This document shows, piece by piece, positions 1 to 13,224 of a stretch of 64,000 nt of DNA. Position 1 is the stretch's first letter, and each line of letters starts with the position of its first letter. A program made the translations under genes and the position numbers. The notes below the pieces were generated by a model that saw nothing but the letters and a program-made list of their open reading frames with translations, did no database searches and was not told the DNA's origin. Source of the DNA: Dryas octopetala (taxonomy: Eukaryota; Streptophyta; Magnoliopsida; Rosales; Rosaceae); assembly GCA_963921425.1 (NCBI GenBank), contig OY992832.1, positions 21,054,835 to 21,118,834 on the forward strand, in the 5' to 3' direction.

Positions 1-309
1 TGCAAATCTACATTTCAGATTAAGTTGTGTGAAACAATTAGAATAGAAAGAATCCGAATGAAACATTTTCACTAAATGACATGATAACTATTTTTCTTTT
101 TTTTTTGGGGGAATTGAGTATGATTTCCTATGACATATTTATTAACTTTTTCCTTGTCCATTGTAAAGGAGAAGAGCATTGAATTTAGGGATGATTTTGG
201 ACACGACTTAAAAACGACACAAAATAAATGAGTTTGTGATATATATTATATACATAAATGATTTCTCGATCACCAGACGCTTACCTAACCACCCAGTAAC
301 TACAAAATG

Positions 310-575
310 GGGAATTCCTGTACATCTTCATTAATAAATTATCTTTACAAAAAATTAGCCAAATTAAAAATCATTTGCATATCTAACTTTGATCAAACAA
401 ATAGACGGTTTCATCTAAAATTTTTGATTCGTCTATTTGTTTGATCAAAGTTAGATAGACAAATAATTTTCGATTTGGCTGATTTTTTGCAGAGATGATC
501 TATCAATGAAGATGTAAAAAATGAACAATTCAAATCGACATAAAACGACTCGTGTGGACCCCACAAGGGGTATCC
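310..575. mobile_element. Truncated palindromic MITE (M1 family)
   Basis: Two inverted arms carry ATCTAACTTTGATCAAA and its complement, plus AATTAGCCAAAT-like and GATTTGGCTGATTTTTTGC-like blocks. These are the inner arms of the ~400-bp M1 elements found intact further right (14639, 15088, 18271, 28778, 29237). The outer TIRs are missing or degraded. Confidence 0.65.
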
Positions 576-2725
576 TTCATTTAGTGTTAAATAAAAAATT
601 CCTAATTGGAAGGCATATATATAATTGTGTTTATGTCAACTGTTTATTATGTACTTGTGTTTCGTGCTGAAATGATGTCAACCTAACTCCAAAATATTAT
701 GAATCCACACGTTTAATAATCGTATTGTGTTAACATATTTAATAATCGTGTAGTGTTAACATTATTATAAACTATTACTTATATTTTCTCAAAAAACAAA
801 AAAAAAATTAAGGTCCATTGATTTTAACTACTAAATTTCAATAACTTTTTAGTTTAGGTGCCAAAATTAAATAGTATTTTAAATTAGGTATTAGTTGAAA
901 AGTCAAACAAAATAAACAAGTAAAATGTACTAGAATTTATAAATATTACATCACATGCCACTACAATAAAAAAAATAAAAAAATATTACATCACAAATAT
1001 TACATTAATTTATACTATATTGTATTAAAAAAAAATCAATCAAGTCACAACTTAATTGTGACTATCTTGGTAAATTGAAATAGACAATTCACACTAATAT
1101 TCTATGTATTATTTTGAGTAAAAGTATTGTTTTGGCATCTATTTATACTATATTGTAATATAATTTCTCTAAAAAAAATTCAATTAAGTCACAACTTAAC
1201 TGTGATTGTCTCTCAACTTAAATGTAACTGTCGTTCAGTCACAACTAAATTTGAAATTGTGAGTGTCGTACAGTTACAACTAAATGTGAAGTTAAAACTA
1301 CATTAGCAAATTTTCAAAATAATATAAAACCTTCAAGTGTAATTTTGTCAAAACCTTATAAATTTTAACTAACAATCATTATATGTGGGCCAAAGGACAA
1401 AAATATCAAATGAAAAAGGCTCAAATCAAAAGGGCCAACATATTTGTGATCTAATATAAAAAACTACATTTAAATTTAATAGTTCAATTGAAATATTATA
1501 TGGTCTCCATGCTATACTAAAAAATTATTGAGATTTGGTATATAATCCTAATTTTCTAAAAAAACTATTACTCATTTAATATGTTATAAATTATTTAAAT
1601 ATTAATTGTTTAATGTTAGATATGATGTTAAAAGTTTAATTGAATATGACTATAATCATATTAGGTTATAAATAGGTTAATCGTATCAATCCAAATATGA
1701 CTCAATTTGGAGAAATTATTGATAAACGGGTTGTGCGTGTCATCTTATTAGTTATCACGTGTAATAATCGTGTCATGTTCATATTGACTTGAAAAGAGAA
1801 GATGTAAAGAAATGCTTGAAGCGTTCCAGCAATTGAACACTCATATAATTGTTAGTCAATGTTATTGATTGACAATTACAATAGTATTTTAAGATTCTTA
1901 AGGTTGTTTGTTTGGATTCGTATATATTGACTTCTTGTTAGTCTATTAATATTCCACAAATACCATACATAAAAAAACCATTACATAACTACTATTATGA
2001 AATAACTGTTGAATGTCATTGATCAATAATTAGAATGATAAGCGTTTGAATACTAACAATAAGCATTTTGAATGCTTGCAAAGAGCATTCAAGCGCTCAA
2101 CAAAAATTCATCCAAATACTTAAAAATGGACAAAGTTGTTTTCCTTTTATTGAGTAGGAGGACTATTTTGTGCATGACTAAAACTTGCATATCCCTTGTT
2201 GTATACAACATGTGAGACACACATGGTCATGTGATAGAGACAAAATTGTTTTCCTTTTATTGAGACATGACTATGCTTGTGTCTTACATGTTTATACAAT
2301 AAGTGTTTATACAATAAGGAATAGGTAAGTTCCTCTCTTTGTGCATAGTCTCTCTCATTTGAACTTATCTGTCAGTTGTAACCGAAATATCCTAAATTAT
2401 TTTACTAACAATAAGCCTACTACAATAGTGTAGATTTGATTCTATATTTCTCATTACGTCCAAAATGTGCAAAAAGAGTTGTAAAAACTACACCTCGACC
2501 CCTTACTTTTTGGCAGTCAAGATTCATTATTGCCATTTGTTGTTTGGGCTTAATGACCAATGAATGACACAACAATGCTTTATTTTCAGTGTAGCTTACG
2601 TGAAAAAATATTTGAAACAATCACTTGCTCAGAAGTCGCATGGTAGAATATGCAACTCAAATCCCATACAATCAACAATGGGATCTCAGCAGAGTCTTCC
2701 AAAAGGAAAGAGGAATACATACTAA

Positions 2726-2862
2726 CCTTCAAGTTATAACAAAAATTTCACCTAGAACTTATAAAGAAAAATTTCACCTTTAACTTGTAACAATAATTTC
2801 ACCTCTAACTTGTAACAAAAATTTCCCCTCTAACTTAAAACAAACGTTTCACCTTTAACTAC
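2726..2862. repeat. Minisatellite, about 5 units of ~25 bp
   Basis: Imperfect tandem units of the form AACTTGTAACAAAAATTTCA followed by CCTCT repeat about five times with 1-3 changes each. They lie about 350 bp downstream of the SEC23 stop codon. Confidence 0.8.
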
Positions 2863-3212
2863 ATGTTTTTACACCAAGCAATGGCAAACACAAAAGCCAG
2901 TTTCCGCACAGTTTCTTGAGCTCTTCCATGCCTGCAACTATGTTTTACAACAATAATGTGACTGATTTCTATGTAATTCGTACCATGCAGGGAGCTTTAA
3001 AAAGTAGATGGTTAGAAACAGTTGCCCAGTTGATTCAATCAGCAGAAAGTAGTTCTCAACCTCAATGGGCATACACAGTTTGAACAAGTAAGGCAGTAGA
3101 CTCAGTACACCAAGAGATTTAGCACCTTCTTTCTGTGATTTAAGCAATCCCCCCTAAATGTATAAGCTCCACCCTTTTTCCTGTACTTTGTGATTATATT
3201 CTCATACCAGTA

Positions 3213-6200
3213 TTACTTCATGTATTCCAACACACTTTGTGTAATATCTTCAAGAAAGGAAACAAAACCCATGATGCTCGTTAGACCACTTCCATCAACG
3301 TCTTGCTCCTCGATAAGATAGTTTTCAAAAGCTGTGGCATCATCCTGCCCTCCTCTTATAAATATGAGTTTGGGGGTGATACACCTCTCTTTTTTTAATT
3401 TGTTGATCACAGTCCGCAACAAACCTAAAATACATCTTGTATTAGAAGTGAAGCACTGCCAAACCAAGATTCTTTCAACTTTGATAACCAGCAAGAAATG
3501 ATGTAGAGAACTTACAATCATGGGGTGGAGGAAAAGGAAGTGTAGGGTCTGCTGTCGAAGAATAAAACACAATTAGAGTCGTAAATGCATCAAGGAAAAA
3601 TATAGGACTACCACTGGTAATCAGTGCAGCACGACTCAGTGAATGGCGTGGGTATGCTTGTTTATCTGGTGTAGAATAGGAGGTCAAGACTGGATACACG
3701 GCACGATGGAGTGAACTTGGTTCCAGTGCACTGCACACAAAAATCAGAAAAGAAGAATTGCAGAGTTGATGTTTCATCAGAAGAGACGAGCACAATTAAT
3801 TCTTCAGGCATCAATCACAGAAATATAAATTTTGTTGCAGAGGTAAGGAATTTCAAATTCAGGAACCCAAAAAATGCATAAAACAAGAAGGGGAATTAAA
3901 TAAACAATAACTTTCTTTTTTCCAACACTAACTATCAACTTAGACATAGAAGTCCTGTTGCACAATATAGCAACAAGTATATGATGATGCATAGAGCGGA
4001 AAATAAAACAAACCAAGTTGGATAATCTTTATATGATACTGCAAAATTGATAGTCAAAAACTTGTAACAGATTCCTGGAAAACCTTTTACTAATAACAAT
4101 TTGTGCATCAAATACCTGAAAAGACACTGCAGGTAAATTCGGTAGTCAGGATGAACACCTTCTTCGTGAAAACGGAGCAGAGGATTTCGAAGCAATGCAA
4201 AAACTAAGCGGGGTAAAGGCTGCAGTTCTGGGCATTGTGAGAATGCAACATCAATCTGAGCAGTTACTGAACTTCCATTCTTGTACTGAACAAGTTTATA
4301 TGCTTCATTGTATTGAGCTGTTAGGATCACAAGCCAATCATGAAGCAACATTCTGCCTTCCCTAACCCCTTGCTCCAAAGAGGCTAATATAACCTATAGA
4401 ATTGACAAATTTATAATAAACAATTTGTGACAAATATTAAGTGATAAAAGTAAGAATTGCATTAACTTAGTACATCTTTAGGTATTAACAATGACAGTAG
4501 TTTGCGCCCTATAATAAACAATTTGTGACAAATGTTAAGTGATAAGAATAAAAAGTGTTAACTTAATACATCTTTAGGTATTAACAATAACTGTAGTATG
4601 CGGCCTACACCCACACCACGCCCAAAATTTTGGAATGAGTGCTATTCCCTCATAAAAATCTATATCTTCTTTTCTTAAAAAAAAAAATAATAAATCACAA
4701 AGCCCATTGAGAACCAGGGATTAACAACTCAGCCCAACATCAAGTTAATTTACATACAAATGCAAAAGAGTTATCATCACTAAATAGTCTCTTAAATGTG
4801 AGTTGTTAGTTTAAGAATATCTCATATTTCCTTTCTGACCCAGGGAAACTCTCCTGCAGGATCTGGTGATGCCAGGAAATTAAGTCTCCAAACAGGGGGA
4901 AAATAAGTTGATATTCCAGTCAACCATGTTAAGATGCATTTTTTCATTTTTAACAATAAAAAATTCATAGTTTAGATTTCTTTTTCTTTTTCTTTTTCTT
5001 TTTCTTTTAATGCATCTTCGACCACTTTGATTGAGATAGCAAAACCTTGTGAAACTATAATCCACAGTCTAGTCTAGCTTCACTCATTAAGTCATTATAT
5101 CGTGTATACATAAAGGTTAAATAAAATCCATAACTTCATCCCAATTCATGCAGCCAAGGATTTCAGTCAAATGTCCTGTTAAAATATTATTTTTCTTGGT
5201 TTTCACAAAACTCGCAGAAAAACTCAACCAGAATAGAGTGAAGAGCATTTTAACTGAGACATCTCATCACAAACCTTTTTTTTTTTATCCAAAATGGTAT
5301 GTCACATGAAGGGTTAGTCCCAAGACAATGATATTTAGATTTATACCTTTCAAGCATGTAGTAAGCTACCAATTTACATGGGACTATGGGCATTTAGTTG
5401 ACAATTATATGATCACACTACAATGTCTCCTTATTTAAAGGAGTCCTCTCACATGCGGTCATGTGCATGAAAGTTTGTTTCCTTTTTGAAATTTTTATTT
5501 ATAAAAGAAAATATAAATAGGTAGTTGTGAGACAAGTGGAGTGTGGGGAGGAAGTTAAGGTTTAGTGAAGAACTGTATGTTAGTCATACTTTTTGTTTTT
5601 TTAATATGTATTAAAATATGAAAATAGCAAAAAATTATTATGCCAACCAATACATAGAAAGCTTGCTGTGATTTCTAACGCACTTCCAATACTGTAGTGC
5701 AGTTTAGTGTAAAATGAGTAAGAGAACATAAATTATTCATCCTCATAGAAACCTTCCAACACAGTTTACAGAATTCATGCTTGATAGTCCTTTAGTCCGC
5801 TTGAACAAAAACAAAACGAACAGTGACGTCAAGAAATCATCTTGTAATTTACATGGTGCAATATGATAGATAGGGCCTAATGAACAGAGACAAAAGACAT
5901 ATGAACAACTATCCAAAGGGACAAAACTGGCAGGATGGTAATAGAAATACCTTGTGAACAAGTAATGATAGAACCACTTCAGGATCAACACTGTCATAGA
6001 GTTCATTTATATTTTGGGCAACTGCACATTGCAAAGTTCGGATCCTTAGCCGTCGTTTGAGGGAATGCTTGCCTCTACATAACCATACAGCAAGCTTAGC
6101 CAAAAAGCATTTAAAGTAGAAACTAAACAGTTAGTAAACTTAAAAAGTAAAAATAACTGCAAGATTGGTGGTGGCAACATAGCACATAGAGGCAATCATT

Positions 6201-9200
6201 CTGTGGAGGGGAGAAAAATAGTGATTAGTGAACATACAGAATTTAGCATTATGGAAAGCAAATCACCAGAAACAAAAAAACATTTCCCCATATAAAAGCG
6301 ACACGTAGAGTAGAGTCAATACCACAGAAAGCTTTCATAACAAAAAGAAAAAGCCATATTTAGCAGAATGTTTTTATTACATACTATGTTTAAGATATCA
6401 GATAAAACGCAATGAACTGCATCAGAATGCCAAGCATTTTTGTCTGAACTGAAAATATCCTGGTTCCTAACTTCCTACAATATTGTTTTATTTCAGAAGG
6501 CTATTCATTCATGCCAAGACATGTTGCTTCTCATCACTCAGGAAGTGTCAAACAAAGTGCAGCTGGACATGCTTAATACCCAAAGCTATAAAAGGCTCAT
6601 ACACAGTCCTTTAGAACGAGCTAGGTAAAGCACCTTAAATCAAGTACAGCTTAAGTACAAATCCATGCACTTTTTTTTCTTCCTGATGAACAAGTCATTA
6701 AACTATTACATTTTAAAGGAAAACTTATCTCCCATCTGCTCCATATTAGTGTTAAATGTGTAGTAGAATTTACCTATAAGAAAATGCATCTAGAACAACC
6801 TGAGCAAAGGGTATATTAATGTCTCTCCTCTTAAAAACACAGATGCTGAAATGTTTTAATTCTGTAAGAATCAAATGCAAATGTCTAAGAGGACCACTGA
6901 GGTATCTAGAAGTTGTCCTCCATCTATTGGAATATCTAGTTCTACAATCAAGAGCTTATCTCAAGGCAAAAGAATTCTGGGATCTGGTGTCTAATATGCT
7001 TGGGAAAGTTGATGGTTGGACAAAATGCCGCATCAGAGCTACTAAGGTTCTTCGTAAAAGGTTTAGATTTTAAAAGAAACACCTTTTGAGGCTCAGTTAC
7101 AGCAAATTGGAATCAAACAGATACAAGCATAAGAGAAGTAACCTCTGCCAACGTACTCAGGTAAAATAACTAATTGACACCACATTCACTGTAAAATTGT
7201 AGATGAAATGCAACATAATGTTTGAATCATCAAAAGAAAATACAAGATAATGTCTGAGATAGGATGTTAATTTATTGAAAAAATAAAACAAGTTTACCAA
7301 CTTAAAGATTGCTGTCTGTAAAAGCAACCATACCTACTTGAGGAAACCGAGCCTGAATCAGAGAGCTCCTCAGGGGGCAGAACAACTGTATATTGAAATG
7401 CAATCTGTATAATAGGAGGTTCTGATCCATGTCTGCAAAAGTATGACAACCACCTCAGGATTGGATTAGAGATGCACATCAAGCAAGCATTGAGCTTTAT
7501 ATCAGCAAGTGATGCCATGCAGTAAGAATGCAGCTCAATGATTAAAAGCTGCAAATGTAAAGTTATAAGACAGAGAGAGGGGGCTAGAAAATATCAAAAC
7601 AATGTGAAAATCCAAATGAACCCAAACAAGAAACTAAGTTTTGAAAGCAACAGACGATTAGCATCTGAAAGAAATAGCATTCACTTTATATAAATGATTC
7701 TTTACGCTGTATGCAAACATACCAAGTAATTCTTTGATTATTACTGAACTGATTGATAATTAATTTTTCAATGGAGATAATGGGACAAGAATTAGTTTTA
7801 CTTTTTCCTTCATTTTCTTTCAAAATGTGATGTCTATTAGAGAACCAATTATAACCTAGAACATTAGCAAGACCAAAATTTTTCAAATGGAGAAAATAAA
7901 TAGTGGATGATATACATTAAAAAAAAAAAGAAAAAAAGAATTGTTTAATGTTTGGTATCAGGCATTTCCAGTGAACAGATGGTTTATAATGTGCAGAAGT
8001 CTTTTTACGTCTTAAAGATAATTCAAGACACCAACACCCCCTTTCGCCCTCCAAAAAAACCCTACTACCTCAGTCACATTACAAAGTTTAGTATTGAAAA
8101 AAAAAGTTTGAAATTTCTTCATGAATTTTCATCTTATAAACTTGAGAAGTAGATCAGGAAGGCTATCTGATTATAGTTAGGCTAGCTAGAAAAAATGAAT
8201 ATAAGAGCAAAATAACTTGACATGTTAACTAACAAACAAGGAATTGAACCTCTTTAACTAAAGGCCCAGGAAGGCTATCTGATTATAGTTAGGCTAGCTA
8301 GAAAAAATGAATATAAGAGCAAAATAACTTGACATGGTAACTAACAAACAAGGAATTGAACCTCTTTAACTAAATGGCCTTTTGAGCTGGAGAACTATAA
8401 AGTTGTATAAAAAGCACTCATCAGATAGTGAATGCTGCTTACAACTGATGAAGGTGGGCTGTGGTTTGGGGAAAAAAATGTGCTTTCAGATTTCTTGAAA
8501 GTTGACAGACCAAAAAAATAGAAGTCATGGTACATGCTGAAGGTTTAGTAAAAAGAAAATAACTAGGATAAACAAAGTATCATTTTCTAGTTATTGTAAA
8601 TACACCCAAAATTAACCATAAATAACACCACAGAGAATCCCTTGGTATCTTCAAACTCAAAGTCAAATAATAGTCATCAAGTATCATTTGTGTTCAGCCA
8701 AAACAAATATATACTATGATGGGTATATACTTACTTCGCAAATCCCTTGGTTTCTTCAAACTCAAAGTCATAAGCATATGTGGCGTAAGAATCACAACAG
8801 ATAATGTGTTGAACATTCTCATACTGTGGATCTGGAAAGAAATGACCATACTGCATAATAAAAAAGGAAATACAATAAGCAAATGGTATAATATTAACTC
8901 TATAATTAAACAACATGACACTCACAGAGTGGCCAGTTTTGAATTCAGATGATGTCCTCAATCTCAGTACACAACCAAAAGCGTATGGTCGACTTAGCAT
9001 TCGGTACCTGCAAATAATGCATATCAGTCACAACATCGCCCATCTCATATCAGGGCACTCTCTAAAGTCTTTCAGGATTCCTGTAAGTCTAAATTACTTA
9101 TTTAGTTATTCTATCAGAGGGTAAAGTTTTTTTTTTTTTTATAAGAAAAAGATTTTATTTACTTCACCCTTATCCGAGGATGAAGTTACTATCTTAACTG

Positions 9201-12200
9201 TATCAATAAAACATGTTAATGTATATCAGAAAATAAAGATAAGATATTTATGAAACTATTCATACTTTTTAGAATATACTAGTGTTATTTTATCTTCCAA
9301 TATACGTAATTGTACACATATATGTACGCACACGCGCGCGCGTGCACACACACACACATACACATACAAGGAAAACCTTTCTCACTAGATAGTTTGGCAT
9401 GTTAATTGTCAATCTAAATTGATTAGGCAGGTTCTTGTTTGAACGTGTGGTCCAAATTAACAGTCTGACAACATAATATGTCTGACTATCTGGAAAGAAA
9501 ACATCAACTAATACAATGAGGAAGAGTTGAATTTATACACACTAAAAGGTCAAAATAATTCCACAACATTTTTTATGACATACTCACATGTCCTGAGGAA
9601 GAGTTGAATCATCAGTATTTGAATATAAATACAATGAGCCTCCACTTTCTACGCTAAGAAACTTCAGAGACGCCAAATCTGTATACTCATTTGTAACAGC
9701 AAAAATGTCCACGCAAACACCTGCTTGAACAGCGACAGCAGCCTGTAACATATGTCAATGCTTACATTTCCAGAAAGATATCCAGCAGATGATAAGAACG
9801 ATAAGTAAGACTAAATTACCAGATCTCTGTAGAACGGAGTCTGCTCAGGAAGTAATGCACGGTCGGCATCCTCTCTTTTACTAGCATATTGTTCACCATA
9901 CCGTCTTGTATCTAGTTGCCCAGCTCCATAATCAGGAGGACCGGACAAAAACGCAAAGACTCTACCTGCAGTTGCATTCAAAAGAGACAACATGCTTTAG
10001 AAATCATATGGTGAAAAAATAAGAGTTGAAACATTGATTATTGCAGCATTTAGATAAAAAAAAAATTACAGCTTATGAGCTTTGAGATTCATCACCTAAT
10101 GCAAATGTGCTTCCATATTCTGATCCAAGGTAGTTCAAAAGGGATTCCATTGCCACCCCAAAACCACGTCCACCCATCAAAACACCATCTACTCCTTGAC
10201 CTGCTGCTGTTGTTCTCTCCCATGAAGTTGTTGGTCTAAGTGTTTCGAGTGCAGATCCAATGCGGTCCTTACAAGTATCCACCTGTAACAAAGTTACTGA
10301 ATTTAGCTCAGAAACCAAATTTTGATTATTTAGAAACCGCGATTTTGGGTACTGAAGAAATCGTCCCCGAACAACCAATCACTCAATGATGAAATATATT
10401 GCACAAAAAGAAAATAAGACTGGAAAACACCATGGCTGACATACTGGAGCTAAGAACTGTAACAAAGGCATGACATCTTCAAGCTCAATTGGTAGGGTGC
10501 CCTCTGTATCCGGGGGAATGAAAACATTCTTTACAACCGGTATAGGCCCTTGAACGTCATACAACCCTAGTTTGTGGCTAAAGGTAGCAAGACCAAACAG
10601 CGAACCGGGCCCAAGAGCTGTTATAACAAAAATTAAAAGATAAAGTTTTAGCTGTCCAAGTACAGGCATTCATGAAAGAAAGAACTAAAAATCATTTCGA
10701 TCTAGCAATTATCACCTTCCAAAGCTGCCAGCAATGCACTTTTAGTAAGTTCCAAAAATTCTTCTGAAGCTGCAGTAAAATCCATAAAAGATAAATGTCA
10801 TTTCTCTGAAAATCTTATAAGCAAATAAAAAGAAGGAAATTATCAACTCCAGAAGAGAATGCATAGATCAAGTAATCAAGAAACACCAAATATAGATGAC
10901 CAGAAAGAACTAGGAAAATGTTTAGTTGAGGGGAAATTATTAAAATGAGTCACTTAGTGAATACTTTCGTGGATGCTCACAATTTTATAAAGCAGAGGTA
11001 GAAGAAGATTGCTAGAATATAAAACAATTGTTGGCCCACATTCTAATAGCTTAAGCTTTTGGGAATAGCAGTAAACCAACAAGCTTTATCATGATATCAT
11101 AGCAGGAGATGCTGAGTTCAAATCCCTACAATTGCATTCACCCAAAATAATTTGAGTTCTACACTTGTACATGTTGGGATCTGACGGTGGAGAGAGACCC
11201 ACATGTGAGGGAAGTGTCAGAATAATTGTTGGTCCACGCCCTAATAGCTCAAGTGTTTGGGAATAGTGATAAACCAACAAACTTTATCAAAGATGAGGAC
11301 ATCTCTATCCAAGACTGAGTCAAGCAGATCCCTATGAAACTATTAACAAGAACTATAGAATTCCTCGACTCAAGAGTCAACTCTGCAGCATAACAAGCCA
11401 TAATTCTGGCAATTCACTTCTGTCAAAATAAAGCCAAGATTAAAGCCATCTTAGTCTGCCATATGCTACGCCTAGAAGATCCTCATCACATCAGCACACT
11501 GTCACTAGAGTTTTTGTTTTCTAATTTGAAGAACTAAGCACCCATTGAAGGAAACATTTTATCACCTTAGGAATATCTAACTATTCCCATATAAGACTGG
11601 AGTCCAAGGGCTTCCAGCTCCTCACTAAACCCAATCAACAACACTGGAAAAATCAACTTCTACTACAATGTTAGTAAAGCCAAGGCGTTAGATGCTTCCT
11701 CAAACCAAACAAATACACTCACATTTTTGCTCTAGATGCAACTACAACAGTTGGAGAAAAAAATTAAAATGCTCCTCGTCAAAATCCAAATAGATCTCCA
11801 GCAAGTCGAAGTGTCTATAAAGCATCTATCAAAGCTAAGCATGAGAATCTTTCGCTAGGTGGAAAGCAGGGAAGAATGATGGGAACAACAACACAATCAA
11901 AAACCCTCAAATCTCAAAGAATTTATATTTAAGTAAGAATTAAGTTCTCGAAAGATACTATAGGTAGATTGCCTTGACAAAAACTGTCATGCGAGTCTTT
12001 CCAATAATAGTCTGCAAAATACTTATCTTGAGAAAAGATAACTGTTACTTTTAACTTAAAATGAACCAGATGGTGGCAATCAGAACATGGTTTTATCCTT
12101 AACATCCTCTTCGGTCTCCAACTCCAGAAAAAGAGAAGCACAACAAACCTAAACAACTTCCAATTTTGAAAGTAACCCGATTATAAAGCAAACCTTTTAG

Positions 12201-13224
12201 TTTTAGTGAGATAAATATTCATGAGATTAAGCTTCAAATTCTATATCCTAAAGCATATACCCCCTAAATAAGCCCACTCATCAACCATTAGGAGAATTTC
12301 TGCATCTGATGCAACACAGAAATGAGTTGGACACAACCTAACTGAACATCGGCCTCATTATCATCAGCACAACCCGGTGATAGCTTTTAACATTAAGAGA
12401 AATCCTCCGGCTCTATATATTCTCATCCTATTTCTTCCCAAGTATTTAGATATTAATAAAAACAAACTTATTATCATCAACATATCAGTTCCTCACGGCA
12501 ATTTTAACGGTCATTATCATTGTGATTAGAACATTTCAAACACTTTCAACTTCAACCTAATGACATTAACTTGTTCAAGCACCAAATGGCCAAAAAGGTC
12601 AACTTTCACTTCAAAACAAACCCTAATTAATCATTAAAAAGTCCAATCCAAATAGCAATGTAATCTTACAGGACAAATCAATGGCAGCAACATAAACCGG
12701 GCGAGGTTGCATTGCTTCATCCGACTCTTCCACTGCAGAACAGAAAGACGGAAACAAAACAAAAAAAAAAAATCATCACTAAAAATAAAAATAAAAAACA
12801 CCTATTCAAACTTTCGAAGCTCGAAGTCTCGTTCATTTTCTCGGCAACCAAACAACAGAGAGAAAAATCAAAATAGAGTGTGGCAGAGCGACCAACCAGG
12901 AAGCTCCAGATCGATGAAGGAGGACATCATTTCGGGGCAGGACTGAGGGTTGGAGTAGCGAGCAATGGCCTGAGACGAAAGTCCCTGGGGGTTTCCGCAG
13001 AGCGAACAGTTCCAGGACCACTGGTCGAGCTCGCAAAAGGTGTTGAAGTAAGCCCAGCAGTTCTCGCACCGCGGCAACAGCTGGCCGTCCGATCCGTACA
13101 CCGGCGCTTGACCGTTCTCGTCCTTGGTCGCGAATGGCGTCACCGTCACGCCCCATGGTATGCCTGAGCTGTCGTGAGCCCCGGCGTCGATTGGGAACCG
13201 CGACACAGTGGCTCGAACCGCCAT
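3213..13224 (-). CDS. SEC23-type COPII coat GTPase-activating subunit (14 exons, 743 aa)
   Basis: SEC23 pairs with SEC24 in the inner COPII coat, activates the SAR1 GTPase and drives ER-to-Golgi vesicle budding on the cytosolic face of the ER. Exons on the minus strand: 13224-12897, 12732-12670, 10769-10716, 10617-10445, 10282-10096, 9965-9820, 9742-9588, 9007-8926, 8850-8735, 7432-7334, 6074-5951, 4393-4116, 3730-3516, 3424-3213. All introns are GT-AG; phases match and sum to 2232 nt including TAA. Visible domains: zinc finger C53-x2-C56-x16-C73-x2-C76; trunk (vWA-like) from about residue 119 (RPVYVAAIDLSSSEEF) to about 375; then beta-sandwich, helical region (about 490-600, RNPLLRFHEEGVHPDYRIYL) and a C-terminal gelsolin-like domain (RHSLSRAALITSGSPIFF, IRGGQDDATAFENYL). 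The MAVRATVSRFPID start has a good context (ccATGG) and is the family start as I recall it. The protein resembles the Arabidopsis SEC23D (At2g27460) type more than the canonical MSEF-type SEC23s; that subtype call is from memory. No lesion seen. Confidence 0.96.
4412..4606. repeat. 98-bp tandem duplication in SEC23 intron 11
   Basis: Two adjacent copies (4412-4509 and 4510-4606), both starting TATAATAAACAATTTGTGAC and carrying TACATCTTTAGGTATTAACA, with a few substitutions and a small deletion in the second. Intronic, no effect on the reading frame. Confidence 0.85.
4978..5008. repeat. (TTTTTC)n hexamer microsatellite
   Basis: Five uninterrupted CTTTTT units in intron 11 of the SEC23 gene. 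Confidence 0.9.
8155..8376. repeat. 112-bp near-perfect tandem duplication in SEC23 intron 9
   Basis: Copies at 8155-8266 and 8267-8376, each starting CAGGAAGGCTATCTGATTAT and ending near CCTCTTTAACTAAA. They differ at only a few positions (for example GACATGTTAACT versus GACATGGTAACT), so the duplication is recent. It lies inside the intron between exons 9 and 10. Confidence 0.93.
9326..9368. repeat. AC/GC dinucleotide microsatellite
   Basis: ACGCACACGCGCGCGCGTGC followed by an (AC)n tract, in intron 7 of the SEC23 gene. The alternating purine-pyrimidine run could adopt Z-DNA. Confidence 0.85.
11029..11289 (+). mobile_element. TRIM-like mini LTR retroelement in SEC23 intron 2
   Basis: Two 63-bp direct repeats (11029-11091 and 11227-11289) both start TGTTGG and end TTTATCA, the TG...CA ends of an LTR. 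Immediately after the first is ATGATATCATAGCAGGAG, a decayed form of the plant primer-binding-site phrase TGGTATCAGAGCAGGAG. The internal part is only about 135 bp and non-coding, as in terminal-repeat retrotransposons in miniature. I could not see a clear target-site duplication. The rest of this 1.9-kb intron (10770-12669) shows nothing else recognisable. Confidence 0.6.

Larger units (their letters stand above)
1..3212. other. AT-rich intergenic flank left of the SEC23 gene
   Basis: No coding region is supported; the short open frames here lack codon structure or family resemblance. It holds a degenerate palindromic MITE (about 310-575), diverged direct repeats around 1005-1290 containing AAGTCACAACTTAA-like phrases, a repeated phrase near 2135-2165 and 2243-2270 (GTTTTCCTTTTATTGAG), and a minisatellite at 2726-2862. 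The last few hundred bases before 3213 should contain the 3'UTR of the minus-strand SEC23 gene; I could not fix a poly(A) site. Confidence 0.6.

Noticed and set aside
2726..2862. CRISPR-like array
   Set aside because: Contiguous imperfect tandem units with no unique spacers, in a plant genome; a minisatellite.
6440..7073. Plus-strand frames opposite the SEC23 gene
   Set aside because: They lie in an intron on the other strand, with no promoter or similarity.
12880..13167. 95-codon plus-strand frame
   Set aside because: Antisense shadow of SEC23 exon 1.
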